A DNA stretch of 21,831 bases. It comes from Treponemataceae bacterium (lineage in GTDB: Bacteria; Spirochaetota; Spirochaetia; Treponematales; Treponemataceae). Below the pieces are notes generated by a model, which searched no databases, was not told the origin of the DNA, and was given only the letters and a program-made list of their open reading frames with translations. Where the stretch lies: positions 1 to 21,831 of the forward strand of contig JAKSTS010000025.1 in NCBI GenBank assembly GCA_024402455.1, written 5' to 3'. The translations under genes were made by a program, and so were the position numbers. Numbering within the stretch: the first letter of the stretch is position 1; every line of letters starts with the position of its first letter. Positions 9,588 to 16,725 of this stretch are shown in pieces.

Positions 9588-11189
9588 ATGGCTATGAAAA
9601 AAAAATCACTTGCAAGTTCAGGCATTACACTTTCTGCATTAACACTTTGTTCAAGGCTTCTTGGCGTTATAAGAGAAATGACAAAAGCCGCATTAATGGG
9701 CACGACTGCACTTTCTGACGCTTTTACAGTCGGTTTTATGCTGCCAAACCTGTTCCGACGGCTTTTTGCAGAAAGCAGCGTTTCAGTTGCATTCATTCCG
9801 ACTTTTCGTTCTTATCTTGAACACAATTCAAAAGAAGAAACACAAGATTTTATAAATGCCACTTTTACTTTGGTCACATTTTTGACAACTGTGCTTACAG
9901 TTATCTGCATGATTATTTCACCATGGATCCTGCCTTATTTTGCATCTGAAAGCGCAAATGAGATTCTGCCGGAAATGACCCTTCTTACAAGAATCATGTT
10001 TCCATATCTGATTGTCATTTCGGTTGCAGCACTTTTTCAAGGCATCCTTAATACATTAAAAATTTTTGCACCGTCTGGAATAACACCAGTTTTTTTCAAC
10101 ATGTTTGTAATCGGCACAACTTATCTGCTTGCACCTCACACAGCAAACCCTGCACGTGCAATGGCAATCGGTGTAATTCTTGGCGGAATCGTACAGGCTG
10201 GTTTTCAGCTGCCGTTCGTTTTAAAAACAAATTGGAAAATCGGCTTTGTTTCCATTAAAAAAGCTTTTTTAAACCCGGGAACAAAACGCGTAATTTCATT
10301 AATTGCACCTACAATTCTTGGCATGGCAGCTTATCAGCTGAATGACGTTGTTTCTACGCATTTTGCAACACAGGCTGGCCCGGGTGTTGCTTCAAGCCTT
10401 TCGTTTTCTCTGCGTCTGCAGGAACTTATCTTAGGCATTTTTGCAGTTTCAATTGGAACCGTAATTCTGCCGGACTTAACAGGCCTTGCACAGGAAAAAA
10501 AATGGCAGGATTTTAACACAATGCTGGAACGTGCATGCAAAATAATTGCATTGATTACAATTCCAATTACATTTTTTTCTGTGCTTTACGGTGAAAATAT
10601 AATCAAGCTTATTTTTCAGACAAGACAGTTTTCTGATGATTCTGTAAGGCTGACTCTTCAGGCTTTTGTCTGGCACATCGGCGGACTTTATTTTATTGCA
10701 TTAAACCGAATTCTGGCTCCTGCATTTTATGCACAGGGCAATTCAAAACTGCCGACTTTTGCCGGAATAATCAGCTTTGTTGTAAACATGATTCTTGCAG
10801 CTGCACTTGCAAAACCATTTTCTGGAGCAGGCATTGCTTTTGCTCTTTCTGCAGCAAGTCTTGTAAACACTGTAATGCTTTTCGTTTTTCTTAAAAAAAC
10901 AGAAATGACCGGCGTTCTGCGTGTAGTAAAGGCAACTTCGCTTTATACATTAAAAATGCTTGTACTTTCAGCTGCAGCAATTGTACCGCTTTATTTTTTG
11001 AAACCGGTTATCTGTACACCTTTTGAAGGCATGAACCGCTTTATTTCACAGGGCGTGCCACTAGTTTTATCATGCCTCATTTTTGGCATTATCGGAGTTG
11101 CACTGCTTGCATTGACAAAAGATTCAATCTTGAAAATTGTAATTGATTTAGTAAAATCAAAAATCGGCAAAAAAGCTGAAAATAAATAA
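9588..11189 (+). CDS. murJ: lipid II flippase MurJ (MVF family)
   Basis: Moves lipid-linked peptidoglycan precursor across the inner membrane. The 533 residues fit the family, with about 14 hydrophobic helices. The N-terminal signature is clear: CSRLLGVIREMTKAALMG, then SDAFTVGFMLPNLFRRLFAE and SVAFIPTF, matching the family's ALPNLFRRLFAEGS-type core with its conserved Arg residues. Two ATG codons two apart (9588 and 9594) can start it; the upstream ribosome site is poor. It stands alone on the plus strand, divergent from the cyclase. A hairpin with a short T-run (11218-11251) follows. No truncation or missing segment is seen. Confidence 0.95.
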   Translation: MAMKKKSLASSGITLSALTLCSRLLGVIREMTKAALMGTTALSDAFTVGFMLPNLFRRLFAESSVSVAFIPTFRSYLEHNSKEETQDFINATFTLVTFLTTVLTVICMIISPWILPYFASESANEILPEMTLLTRIMFPYLIVISVAALFQGILNTLKIFAPSGITPVFFNMFVIGTTYLLAPHTANPARAMAIGVILGGIVQAGFQLPFVLKTNWKIGFVSIKKAFLNPGTKRVISLIAPTILGMAAYQLNDVVSTHFATQAGPGVASSLSFSLRLQELILGIFAVSIGTVILPDLTGLAQEKKWQDFNTMLERACKIIALITIPITFFSVLYGENIIKLIFQTRQFSDDSVRLTLQAFVWHIGGLYFIALNRILAPAFYAQGNSKLPTFAGIISFVVNMILAAALAKPFSGAGIAFALSAASLVNTVMLFVFLKKTEMTGVLRVVKATSLYTLKMLVLSAAAIVPLYFLKPVICTPFEGMNRFISQGVPLVLSCLIFGIIGVALLALTKDSILKIVIDLVKSKIGKKAENK

Positions 11190-11217
11190 AAGAATGACTA
11201 AAAACTTGAACATTATC

Positions 11218-11251
11218 ATTCCAGATTTGAAAGCTTTCAGACTGGAATTTT
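11218..11251 (+). terminator. candidate murJ terminator / ATTCCAG hairpin
   Basis: ATTCCAG (11218-11224) pairs with CTGGAAT (11242-11248), with an inner TGAAAGCTTTCA that can extend the fold, followed by TTTT. The same ATTCCAG/CTGGAAT ends occur in the terminator at 6091-6131, also close to a GATGC repeat. Confidence 0.5.
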
Positions 11252-11254
11252 AAA

Positions 11255-11298
11255 CACTATACCTATAGTGCCGATGCCGAAACGAAATCGGCATGACA
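11255..11298. repeat. two abutting palindromes, including GATGC repeat copy 2
   Basis: CACTATA/TATAGTG (11255-11270, 2-base loop) is followed by the GATGC repeat at 11273-11298 (ATGCCGA/TCGGCAT, 7-bp stem). Compared with the copy at 5971, a T-A pair has become a C-G pair, so the stem is kept. The repeat ends in an ATG that opens a frame into the peptidase gene, but this is unlikely to be its start. Confidence 0.65.
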
Positions 11299-11358
11299 AT
11301 GTTTTTAGTCATTGTCAAAGATATTGACCGCAGAAGCGGATTTTTTACAGGAGAATTT

Positions 11359-12486
11359 ATGCCTAAAATTTCAGTATATCAAAAACGACGTGCCGCCCTT
11401 GCAACATGGATGGCACAAAACAGCATAGGTCTTGTAATTATTGAAGACTCTGAAAACATGCGTGACCCTGCCCTGCGCTATTTCTGCGGTCATCCAAGCG
11501 ACGGCGTTCTTGGCATTTGTGTAACAGGAGACGCAGTACTTTCGCCATGGGACGAACATCTTGCAGCAAGAAAAGCTGACGCAGACGTTATCATTCCATT
11601 TACAAAATTTGACCGCTCACCTGTTCAGGCTGCAGCCGGCATCGGTGCAATTCTGCAGGTTCCTGCAAATACAAGAATTGAAGTGCCTTCAAGAACATCT
11701 TATCCGCAGTTTTTAAGATACATTGAAGCTTTCAGCAAAAACGATGTGCTTTGCCGCGAAAACGGCGTAAACCAGCAGATTAAACGGATGCGCGCAACAA
11801 AAGACGATACAGAAATTGATACAATACGCAAAGCATGTAAATTAACAGACGAAGTTATTAACGCAATTGAAGAAGGCCTTACAGCCGGAAAATTTACGAC
11901 AGAATCTGAAATTGCGCTGTTTGTAGAAAAAGCCGCACACGACAACGGCTGCGAAGGCACTGGTTTCGGCACACTTTCTGCAGGTCCGGCACGAAGTTTT
12001 TACATTCATGCATTTCCGGGCTATACTTCTGGAGAATTTGGCACACAGGGGCTTTCTATTTTAGACTTCGGGCTTATTTACGACGGTTACACAAGCGACG
12101 TTACATTGACAATTGCACGCGGTACTCTTGAAAAAAAACAGAACGAAATGCTCGAAACAGTTCAGACTGTTGCAAACCAGGCTCTTGCACTCTATAAAGC
12201 AGACATTCCTGTATGCGAAGCAAACCGCAAAGCCGATTCAATTTTTCAGCAGATAAACAGAGAAATGCCGCATGCTCTTGGTCATGGCGTTGGTCTTGAA
12301 GCACACGAATGGCCTTCAGTAAGAAGTTCCGCAGATGTTTCTCAAGTTTTTGCACCGGGCATGGTCGTTACGCTTGAACCGGGTCTTTATGATGCAAAAC
12401 TTGGCGGCTGCCGTCTTGAAAACGATGTGCTCATTACAGAAACAGGCAACGAACTTCTGACCAATTCAAGAATTATACGTCTGTAA
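11359..12486 (+). CDS. M24-family metallopeptidase, Xaa-Pro aminopeptidase/dipeptidase-like
   Basis: Cytoplasmic peptidase predicted to remove or split N-terminal Xaa-Pro residues. It has 375 residues: an N-terminal creatinase-like domain (about 1-145) and a pita-bread catalytic domain (about 150-375). The five metal ligands are visible: Asp236 (ILDFG), Asp247 (TSDVT), His309 (LGHGVG), Glu340 (TLEPG) and Glu354 (RLEND). Start at 11359 is set by AGGAG 5 bases upstream. The longer frame from 11293 begins inside a repeat and would add 22 residues with no ribosome site. Exact specificity (prolidase or aminopeptidase P) cannot be told from sequence. It stands alone, 169 bases after murJ. Confidence 0.92.
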   Translation: MPKISVYQKRRAALATWMAQNSIGLVIIEDSENMRDPALRYFCGHPSDGVLGICVTGDAVLSPWDEHLAARKADADVIIPFTKFDRSPVQAAAGIGAILQVPANTRIEVPSRTSYPQFLRYIEAFSKNDVLCRENGVNQQIKRMRATKDDTEIDTIRKACKLTDEVINAIEEGLTAGKFTTESEIALFVEKAAHDNGCEGTGFGTLSAGPARSFYIHAFPGYTSGEFGTQGLSILDFGLIYDGYTSDVTLTIARGTLEKKQNEMLETVQTVANQALALYKADIPVCEANRKADSIFQQINREMPHALGHGVGLEAHEWPSVRSSADVSQVFAPGMVVTLEPGLYDAKLGGCRLENDVLITETGNELLTNSRIIRL

Positions 12487-12508
12487 TTTAAAAGGGGAAA
12501 ATCTACAC

Positions 12509-12598
12509 GTGGATAGCAGCACTTTCGGTTTCATGTTTGAATTGTGCTACAAATTTGGACTGATTCTGCAAAACCTACGAGTTTATGCTTATGCATAA
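12509..12598 (+). CDS. possible 29-codon open frame ending in a repeat
   Basis: GTG at 12509, preceded by AGGGG about 11 bases upstream, opens a frame that starts VDSSTFGFMFELCYKFG and stops at a TAA inside the hairpin at 12578-12603. It may be a small protein, the 5' stub of a gene interrupted by the repeat, or chance. Nothing is recognised in it. Confidence 0.2.
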   Translation: MDSSTFGFMFELCYKFGLILQNLRVYAYA

Positions 12599-12603
12599 AC
12601 TCG
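12578..12603. repeat. perfect 11-bp intergenic hairpin
   Basis: CGAGTTTATGC (12578-12588) and GCATAAACTCG (12593-12603) flank TTAT. There is no T-run on either strand, so it is more like a palindromic repeat than a terminator, though it lies between the converging peptidase and zinc-ribbon genes. Confidence 0.65.
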
Positions 12604-12665
12604 CGATTGGCTGGTTCGGCAGGTTGCTTTTCACAAGAATTAGCAGCATTAAGGTTATATGTTCA

Positions 12666-12941
12666 TTAAATTTTTTTGCCACAGCAAAAGCATTTTTTGG
12701 GCAAAAGAAAATGAAACCCTTTGTAATATTTTGAAGTAGGTCTGTAATATAAAATCAATTTTGTCTTGCAGTACGGACATTTAATTTGTTCTATGCAGCA
12801 ACATAACAAAGCAAAATATAATAATAAAATAATAAAAGCACTTTCAATTTTATATAAAACAGCACATCCAACAAAAATTATTAAATACATGCCAAATAAG
12901 CCTCCATATAGTGCCAAATGAAATTTTTCTCTAACAGACAT
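12666..12941 (-). CDS. small membrane protein with C-terminal zinc ribbon, unknown function
   Basis: 91 residues. Two hydrophobic helices (about 10-31 and 34-52, ending LLCCC) are followed by a Cys-rich tail with CPYC (about 55-58) and CFCC (about 84-87), the pattern of a zinc ribbon. AGGAG lies 7 bases before the ATG, strong support for a real gene. No family is recognised. It has no operon partner: repeat-rich gaps lie on both sides. The many TTT/AAA codons make it more AT-rich than its neighbours, which could mean recent acquisition, but the gene is too short to say. Confidence 0.7.
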   Translation of the reverse strand: MSVREKFHLALYGGLFGMYLIIFVGCAVLYKIESAFIILLLYFALLCCCIEQIKCPYCKTKLILYYRPTSKYYKGFHFLLPKKCFCCGKKI

Positions 12942-13102
12942 GATTTTTCTCCTAATAAAACAAAATATACAAACTGTTTTATACTTGTTTCAAGTGGGAA
13001 GTAATAAAGAAACAGGATAAATATTCTTTCTTCTTCTGAAGTACGTTCAGAACTCTTCTGATGGAAGCACTCGGCTGGCGCCGATTGCTTCGGGATTTGG
13101 TG

Positions 13103-13131
13103 TTACGAAATTACACGAAGTAATTTCGTAA
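13103..13131. repeat. palindromic intergenic repeat, copy 2
   Basis: TTACGAAATTAC (13103-13114) and GTAATTTCGTAA (13120-13131) form a 12-bp perfect stem with the loop ACGAA. It shares the core and the flanking TTGGTGT/CTGGTGT motif with copy 1 at 128-162. Confidence 0.65.
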
Positions 13132-13196
13132 TACGCAAACTGGTTTAGGCTGGTGTAAAAGGCGGCGTGTTTTCAAGCTAAAAGATTGACAGCTTA

Positions 13197-13265
13197 TTAT
13201 TTCCATATAAGTTTTTCTTCTAATGGGATTTTTATATCTGGTGGATTTAAATCCGTTCCTGTTAT
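13197..13265 (-). pseudogene. possible decayed small gene with ATA at the start position
   Basis: On the minus strand AGGAGAAAAAT is followed, at the same spacing as in the zinc-ribbon gene, by ATA instead of ATG. A 22-codon frame then reads ITGTDLNPPDIKIPLEEKLI to a TAA at 13197. One extra A in the upstream A-run would instead join it to an upstream frame ending YYDLLGEK. Either reading suggests gene debris, but chance is possible. Confidence 0.2.
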
Positions 13266-13404
13266 TATTTTTCTCCTAATAAATCATAATATAAAAAATT
13301 TCTTTCATCAGCCAATTCTTGATCGTAAAAATTTGTATAACTCGCCAACAAGCCAGGTCTGTGCTGTAAATTCTGCCTATAATGTTGAAAGACTGCCAGT
13401 GTTT

Positions 13405-13563
13405 TCAACCCTTGTAAAATTTGCAATGTGCACAGTCTTTGCAGCAGCCTGTACAGCCGCTGCCACCACATGATGTGCCTTTATGGCGAACAAGATAGAT
13501 GACTGCACTTACGGCAAGAACTAAAACAGCTCCCAAAACAATCCAGCTTTGCAAATTCATCAT
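13405..13563 (-). CDS. FeoB-associated Cys-rich membrane protein
   Basis: 52 residues, found by reading the strand downstream of feoB. An N-terminal membrane helix (WIVLGAVLVLAVSAVIYLV, about 7-25) is followed by RHKGTSCGGSGCTGCCKDCA and HCKFYKG, with six Cys in 15 residues. This is the classic layout of the FeoB-associated family, thought to help FeoB or handle iron, with no proven mechanism. AGGAG precedes two adjacent ATG codons (4 and 7 bases), so either may start it. It begins 33 bases after the feoB stop and surely shares its transcript. Confidence 0.9.
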   Translation of the reverse strand: MMNLQSWIVLGAVLVLAVSAVIYLVRHKGTSCGGSGCTGCCKDCAHCKFYKG

Positions 13564-13596
13564 AATGCTCCTAAAAACATGCAATACAGCAAATAA

Positions 13597-15981
13597 TCAG
13601 CTCAAGCCCAAAAGCGTTCCGGCCAATTTAAAGATAAATGCACAAACCCATGCAATTACACATTGAGTCAAAACAACAACAGTTACCCATTTTGGTCCCA
13701 TTTCGCGTTTAACGGCTGCAATCGCTGCGACGCACGGCGTATAAAGCAAAGTAAACACAAGAAATACATAAGCCGTAAATGGCGAAAACAATAAAGATAG
13801 TGCAGATTCTGCACCGCCAAGCAAAACAGTTAAAGTTGAAACAACACTTTCTTTTGCAGCAAAACCTGTGATGAGTGCGGTTGAAACACGCCAGTCACCA
13901 AAGCCGAGCGGAGCAAAAACAGGCGCAATAAGTCCGCCGATTAATGCAAGCAGGCTTTCAGATGAATTTTCAACGACATTAAGCCGTGTATCAAACGTCT
14001 GCAAAAACCAGATTACAATTGATGCAACAAAGATTATCGTAAAAGCTTTTACAAGAAAATCTTTTGCTTTTTCCCACATCAACTGACCTACACTTTTAAG
14101 CGAAGGCAGCCTGTAATTCGGAAGTTCCATAACAAAAGGCACAGGTTCACCTTTAAAACCTGTAATTTTTAAGAAAAGCGCAAAAATCACGCCTGTAATC
14201 ATTCCAATAAAATAAAGCGAAACCATTACAAGTGCAGAATGCTTCGGAAAAAAAGCCATCGTAAACACAGCATAAATCGGAAGCTTTGCACTGCAGCTCA
14301 TAAAAGGTGTAAGCAGAATCGTCATTTTGCGGTCCCGGTCAGAAGACAGAGTGCGCGCCGCCATAATTGCAGGAACCGAACAGCCAAAACCAATAAGCAT
14401 CGGCACAAAAGACCGTCCCGAAAGTCCGATGCGTCTTAGAAGTTTATCCATTACAAACGCAACACGTGCCATATAGCCTGAATCTTCGAGAATCGAAAGG
14501 AAGAAAAACAAAACGACAATTGTCGGAAGAAAACTTAAAACGCTGCCGACACCGGCAAAAATTCCGTCTATTACAAGACTCTGAACAGTTGGGTTTATGC
14601 CATAAACTGTAAGCCCATAATCACAAAGCTGTGTAAATTTTCCAATTAAAAATTCAAGCCCATTTGATAAAAATGCACCAATTACACCAAACGTCATCCA
14701 GAAAACAAACGCCATAATTGCACCAAACGAAAGCAGTGCAGTATATTTTCCAGTCAAAATCCTATCAATTTTGTTGCTGCGTTCATGTTCCTTGCTTTCA
14801 TGCGGTTTAATCAAAGTAGCAACAGTCAATCTTTCTATAAAGCTAAAAGACATATCTGCAATTGCAGCTTCGCTGTCAAGATTTGTTTCCCATTCAAGCT
14901 CAACTACAGCATGATGAATCAAATCTTTTTCGTTTTTTCCAAGATTAAGAAGCAATTCAATAATTGAATCGCCTTCAATTAATTTTGAAGCAGCAAATCT
15001 TACCGGCAGATCTGCTGCAGCAGCATGGTCTTCTATTACATGCTCAATTGTGTGCACACAGCGGTGCACAGCTGCCTCATTTGAACTTTCATCCGGAGAA
15101 CAAAAGTCTATCATAACCGGAGCTTCTGCATATCGCGCTACATGAACAGCATGAGAAACAAGCTCGTCGATTCCTTCGTTTTTTGCTGCAGAAATTGGCA
15201 CAACCGGCACACCAAGCGCACTTTCCAGCTTGTTAATAAGAATTGAACCACCGTTCTGGGTCAGTTCATCCATCATATTAAGTGCAATCACCATTGGAAT
15301 GCCAAGCTGCAGAAGCTGTGTTGTTAAAAGCAGATTGCGCTCAAGGTTTGTTGCATCAATTATGTTGATAATTCCCGATGGTTTTGTCTTTAAAAGAAAA
15401 TCACGGGTTACAATTTCTTCGTTTGAATATGGCGAAAGTGAATAAATGCCTGGCAGGTCTGTTACTGTTGCTTCTTTGTGCTTGCGCATTGTTCCGTCTT
15501 TTCTGTCAACTGTTACACCCGGAAAATTTCCAACATGCTGGTTTGAACCTGTAAGCTGATTAAAAAGCGTTGTTTTTCCGCAATTCTGATTGCCGACTAA
15601 AGCAAAAGAAAGAGGCTGTCCTTCTGGAATAACTGGTTTTGGTTTTACTGGGTGTTCTGCAAGATGTCCTATGCCAAGCTCGCCGCGCCCCGGATGAGGA
15701 ATATCTTTTACACGTTCTGCACTGCGATGTGTATGGTCACTTTCGTGAACTTCGCGTACAGCAATTTTTTCTGCATCCGCAAGACGAAGCGTTAATTCAT
15801 AGCCACGAATTTCAACTTCAATCGGATCTCCCATCGGCGCCCGTTTTACAAGTGTAATTTCTGCACCAGGCGTAAGCCCCATATCAAAAAAATGACGTCT
15901 TAAAGCACCTTCTCCACCAACACTATCAATAATAGCTTCCTGTGCAATTTCAAGAGAGGCTAAAGTCAATTTTTTGTTCAT
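13597..15981 (-). CDS. feoB: ferrous iron transporter, FeoA-FeoB fusion
   Basis: Imports Fe2+ across the inner membrane. 794 residues: FeoA (SH3-like) domain about 1-78, His-rich linker about 79-123, GTPase domain about 124-290, helical GDI domain to about 400, then the polytopic pore. G motifs: G1 GNQNCGKT (130-137), G2 Thr147, G3 DLPG (175-178), G4 NMMD (235-238), G5 SAA (264-266). Both Gate regions are present (GFGCSVPAIMAARTL and TPCVAAIAAVKRE). Start at 15981 is supported by AGGGG 5 bases upstream. A frame extending to 16065 runs back through the promoter, so it is not the start. The linker has five His in about 30 residues. Iron-dependent control is likely given the promoter-linked repeats, but no regulator is seen here. 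Confidence 0.96.
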   Translation of the reverse strand: MNKKLTLASLEIAQEAIIDSVGGEGALRRHFFDMGLTPGAEITLVKRAPMGDPIEVEIRGYELTLRLADAEKIAVREVHESDHTHRSAERVKDIPHPGRGELGIGHLAEHPVKPKPVIPEGQPLSFALVGNQNCGKTTLFNQLTGSNQHVGNFPGVTVDRKDGTMRKHKEATVTDLPGIYSLSPYSNEEIVTRDFLLKTKPSGIINIIDATNLERNLLLTTQLLQLGIPMVIALNMMDELTQNGGSILINKLESALGVPVVPISAAKNEGIDELVSHAVHVARYAEAPVMIDFCSPDESSNEAAVHRCVHTIEHVIEDHAAAADLPVRFAASKLIEGDSIIELLLNLGKNEKDLIHHAVVELEWETNLDSEAAIADMSFSFIERLTVATLIKPHESKEHERSNKIDRILTGKYTALLSFGAIMAFVFWMTFGVIGAFLSNGLEFLIGKFTQLCDYGLTVYGINPTVQSLVIDGIFAGVGSVLSFLPTIVVLFFFLSILEDSGYMARVAFVMDKLLRRIGLSGRSFVPMLIGFGCSVPAIMAARTLSSDRDRKMTILLTPFMSCSAKLPIYAVFTMAFFPKHSALVMVSLYFIGMITGVIFALFLKITGFKGEPVPFVMELPNYRLPSLKSVGQLMWEKAKDFLVKAFTIIFVASIVIWFLQTFDTRLNVVENSSESLLALIGGLIAPVFAPLGFGDWRVSTALITGFAAKESVVSTLTVLLGGAESALSLLFSPFTAYVFLVFTLLYTPCVAAIAAVKREMGPKWVTVVVLTQCVIAWVCAFIFKLAGTLLGLS

Positions 15982-16011
15982 TTCTTCCCCTTGCTTTTCT
16001 TTTGTTAGGTG

Positions 16012-16040
16012 ACTATAACACAATTTGTTAGTTATGTCAA
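16012..16040 (-). promoter_or_regulatory. feo operon promoter
   Basis: On the minus strand TTGACA (16040-16035), a 17-base spacer and TATAGT (16017-16012) form a near-consensus sigma-70 promoter about 31 bases before the feoB start. TTTGTTAG occurs twice on the plus strand (16001-16008 and 16024-16031, 23 bases apart). One copy falls in the spacer and one at the transcription start, so they may be operator half-sites. Confidence 0.75.
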
Positions 16041-16073
16041 ACATTGCGGCATACTTACCAGGCAAAGTTTCAG

Positions 16074-16110
16074 AAAAAAAAGAAAGGGCACGCCAGAAAC
16101 TGACGTGCCC
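16074..16110 (-). terminator. strong terminator of the Pro-rich protein gene
   Basis: On the minus strand GGGCACGTCAG and CTGGCGTGCCC make an 11-bp stem (one U-G pair) with loop TTT, followed by TTTCTTTTTTTT (16085-16074). It separates this gene from the feo promoter directly downstream. Confidence 0.9.
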
Positions 16111-16154
16111 AAAGCAAGAACAAAACGTTTTTAAATTGTGTCTGAAACCGACCG

Positions 16155-16652
16155 TTAATCAGCAAGAATTGCAGCAATTGATGCAACAGTTGCAACACCG
16201 GCTGCTACAACAGCTACGGTTGCAGCCTTCTTTGCAGTTGTGCTGTTACCCTCGATGACAACGACCTCCTTTTTAGTCGGTTCCGGACGTTTTTCAACAA
16301 CTTTTACAACTTCTTTTTGATGATGCACTTTTTCTGGCTCAGGTTTATGCATTCTATGGGGATCATGCTTTTCCATTTCACGAGGACCATGCGGTGGTTC
16401 CGGTCTATAAGCTACAGAGTGTCTTGGCGGCTCAGGTTTATGAGCAGCAGGTCCTTTTGGCGGCTCAGGTTTATTTGCAGGAGCCTTCGGTGGTTCCGGC
16501 TTTTTTGCAGTAGTAGTAGTAGTTGTTGTTGTTGTAACAACAGTGACTTTTTTATTTGTCTGCTGATTTGGTTTTGCACTTACAGAAAATGTTACAGCCA
16601 TAAACATAATACATACAGCTACTGATGTTTTTTTAATATTTGTCTTTTTCAT
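16155..16652 (-). CDS. secreted Pro/Thr-rich repeat protein
   Basis: 165 residues. The signal peptide is MKKTNIKKTSVAVCIMF..., with likely cleavage after FSVSA (about 26). A run of nine Thr (40-48) is followed by [KR]PEPP repeats at about 51, 61, 72 and 83, then KPEPE (103) and RPEPT (122), with a His-rich stretch between. The C-terminus (about 139-165) is an Ala/Val-rich hydrophobic helix. The family is unknown. Pro-rich PEP(P) repeats of this sort often form extended spacers across the periplasm or cell wall; here the C-terminal helix might anchor it. AGGAGG 7 bases before the ATG fixes the start; a frame upstream to 16733 runs through the mRNA hairpin and promoter. It is a single-gene unit with its own promoter and terminator. 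Confidence 0.85.
   Translation of the reverse strand: MKKTNIKKTSVAVCIMFMAVTFSVSAKPNQQTNKKVTVVTTTTTTTTTAKKPEPPKAPANKPEPPKGPAAHKPEPPRHSVAYRPEPPHGPREMEKHDPHRMHKPEPEKVHHQKEVVKVVEKRPEPTKKEVVVIEGNSTTAKKAATVAVVAAGVATVASIAAILAD
16509..16535. repeat. trinucleotide tract encoding nine Thr
   Basis: On the minus strand the tract is four ACA followed by five ACT codons. Changes in copy number would keep the frame and alter the length of the Thr run in the secreted protein. Confidence 0.7.
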
Positions 16653-16663
16653 AATAAACCTCC

Positions 16664-16709
16664 TCAAGACGGGGAACTTGGTTTTTTGTGGCGGTGTTCC
16701 CCGTCTTGA
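16664..16709 (-). promoter_or_regulatory. 14-bp 5'-UTR hairpin abutting the ribosome binding site
   Basis: TCAAGACGGGGAAC and GTTCCCCGTCTTGA form a perfect 14-bp stem with an 18-base loop in the leader of the Pro-rich gene. The 3' arm ends directly at GGAGG, the ribosome site. The predicted transcription start is about 16710, so the hairpin would be at the very 5' end. Its loop contains ACCGCC, one base from a full complement of the ribosome site. Confidence 0.75.
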
Positions 16710-16716
16710 TGGTCTA

Positions 16717-16725
16717 AGATTAGCA
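16717..16725 (-). promoter_or_regulatory. extended -10 promoter of the Pro-rich gene (candidate)
   Basis: The minus strand reads TGCTAATCT (16725-16717), an extended -10 (TGn then TAATCT). No good -35 is seen. It would start the mRNA at the base of the 5' hairpin. The rest of the 357-base gap 16653-17009 is taken up by that hairpin and the glmS promoter and leader. Confidence 0.45.

Larger units (their letters stand above)
12942..13404. other. 463-base gap with repeats and possible gene debris
   Basis: No intact gene is seen. It holds a TTCTGAA/TTCAGAA hairpin (about 13031-13049), the palindromic repeat copy 2 (13103-13131), a possible decayed small gene (13197-13265) and a 17-base copy (13267-13283) of the ribosome-site leader found at 12943-12959. 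No clear terminator is seen for the feo operon ending at 13405. Confidence 0.55.

Noticed and set aside
11293..11358. Longer N-terminus of the M24 peptidase from ATG at 11293
   Set aside because: The ATG lies in a palindromic repeat with no ribosome site; AGGAG precedes the ATG at 11359.
13265..13471. 68-codon minus-strand frame
   Set aside because: Its first half is the wrong frame of the Cys-rich partner gene; only its end may belong to gene debris.
13186..13473. 95-codon open frame on the plus strand
   Set aside because: It runs antisense through the FeoB-associated gene, has no ribosome site and no family features.
15982..16065. 28-residue upstream extension of FeoB
   Set aside because: It runs through a near-consensus promoter and lacks a ribosome site; the start at 15981 has AGGGG.
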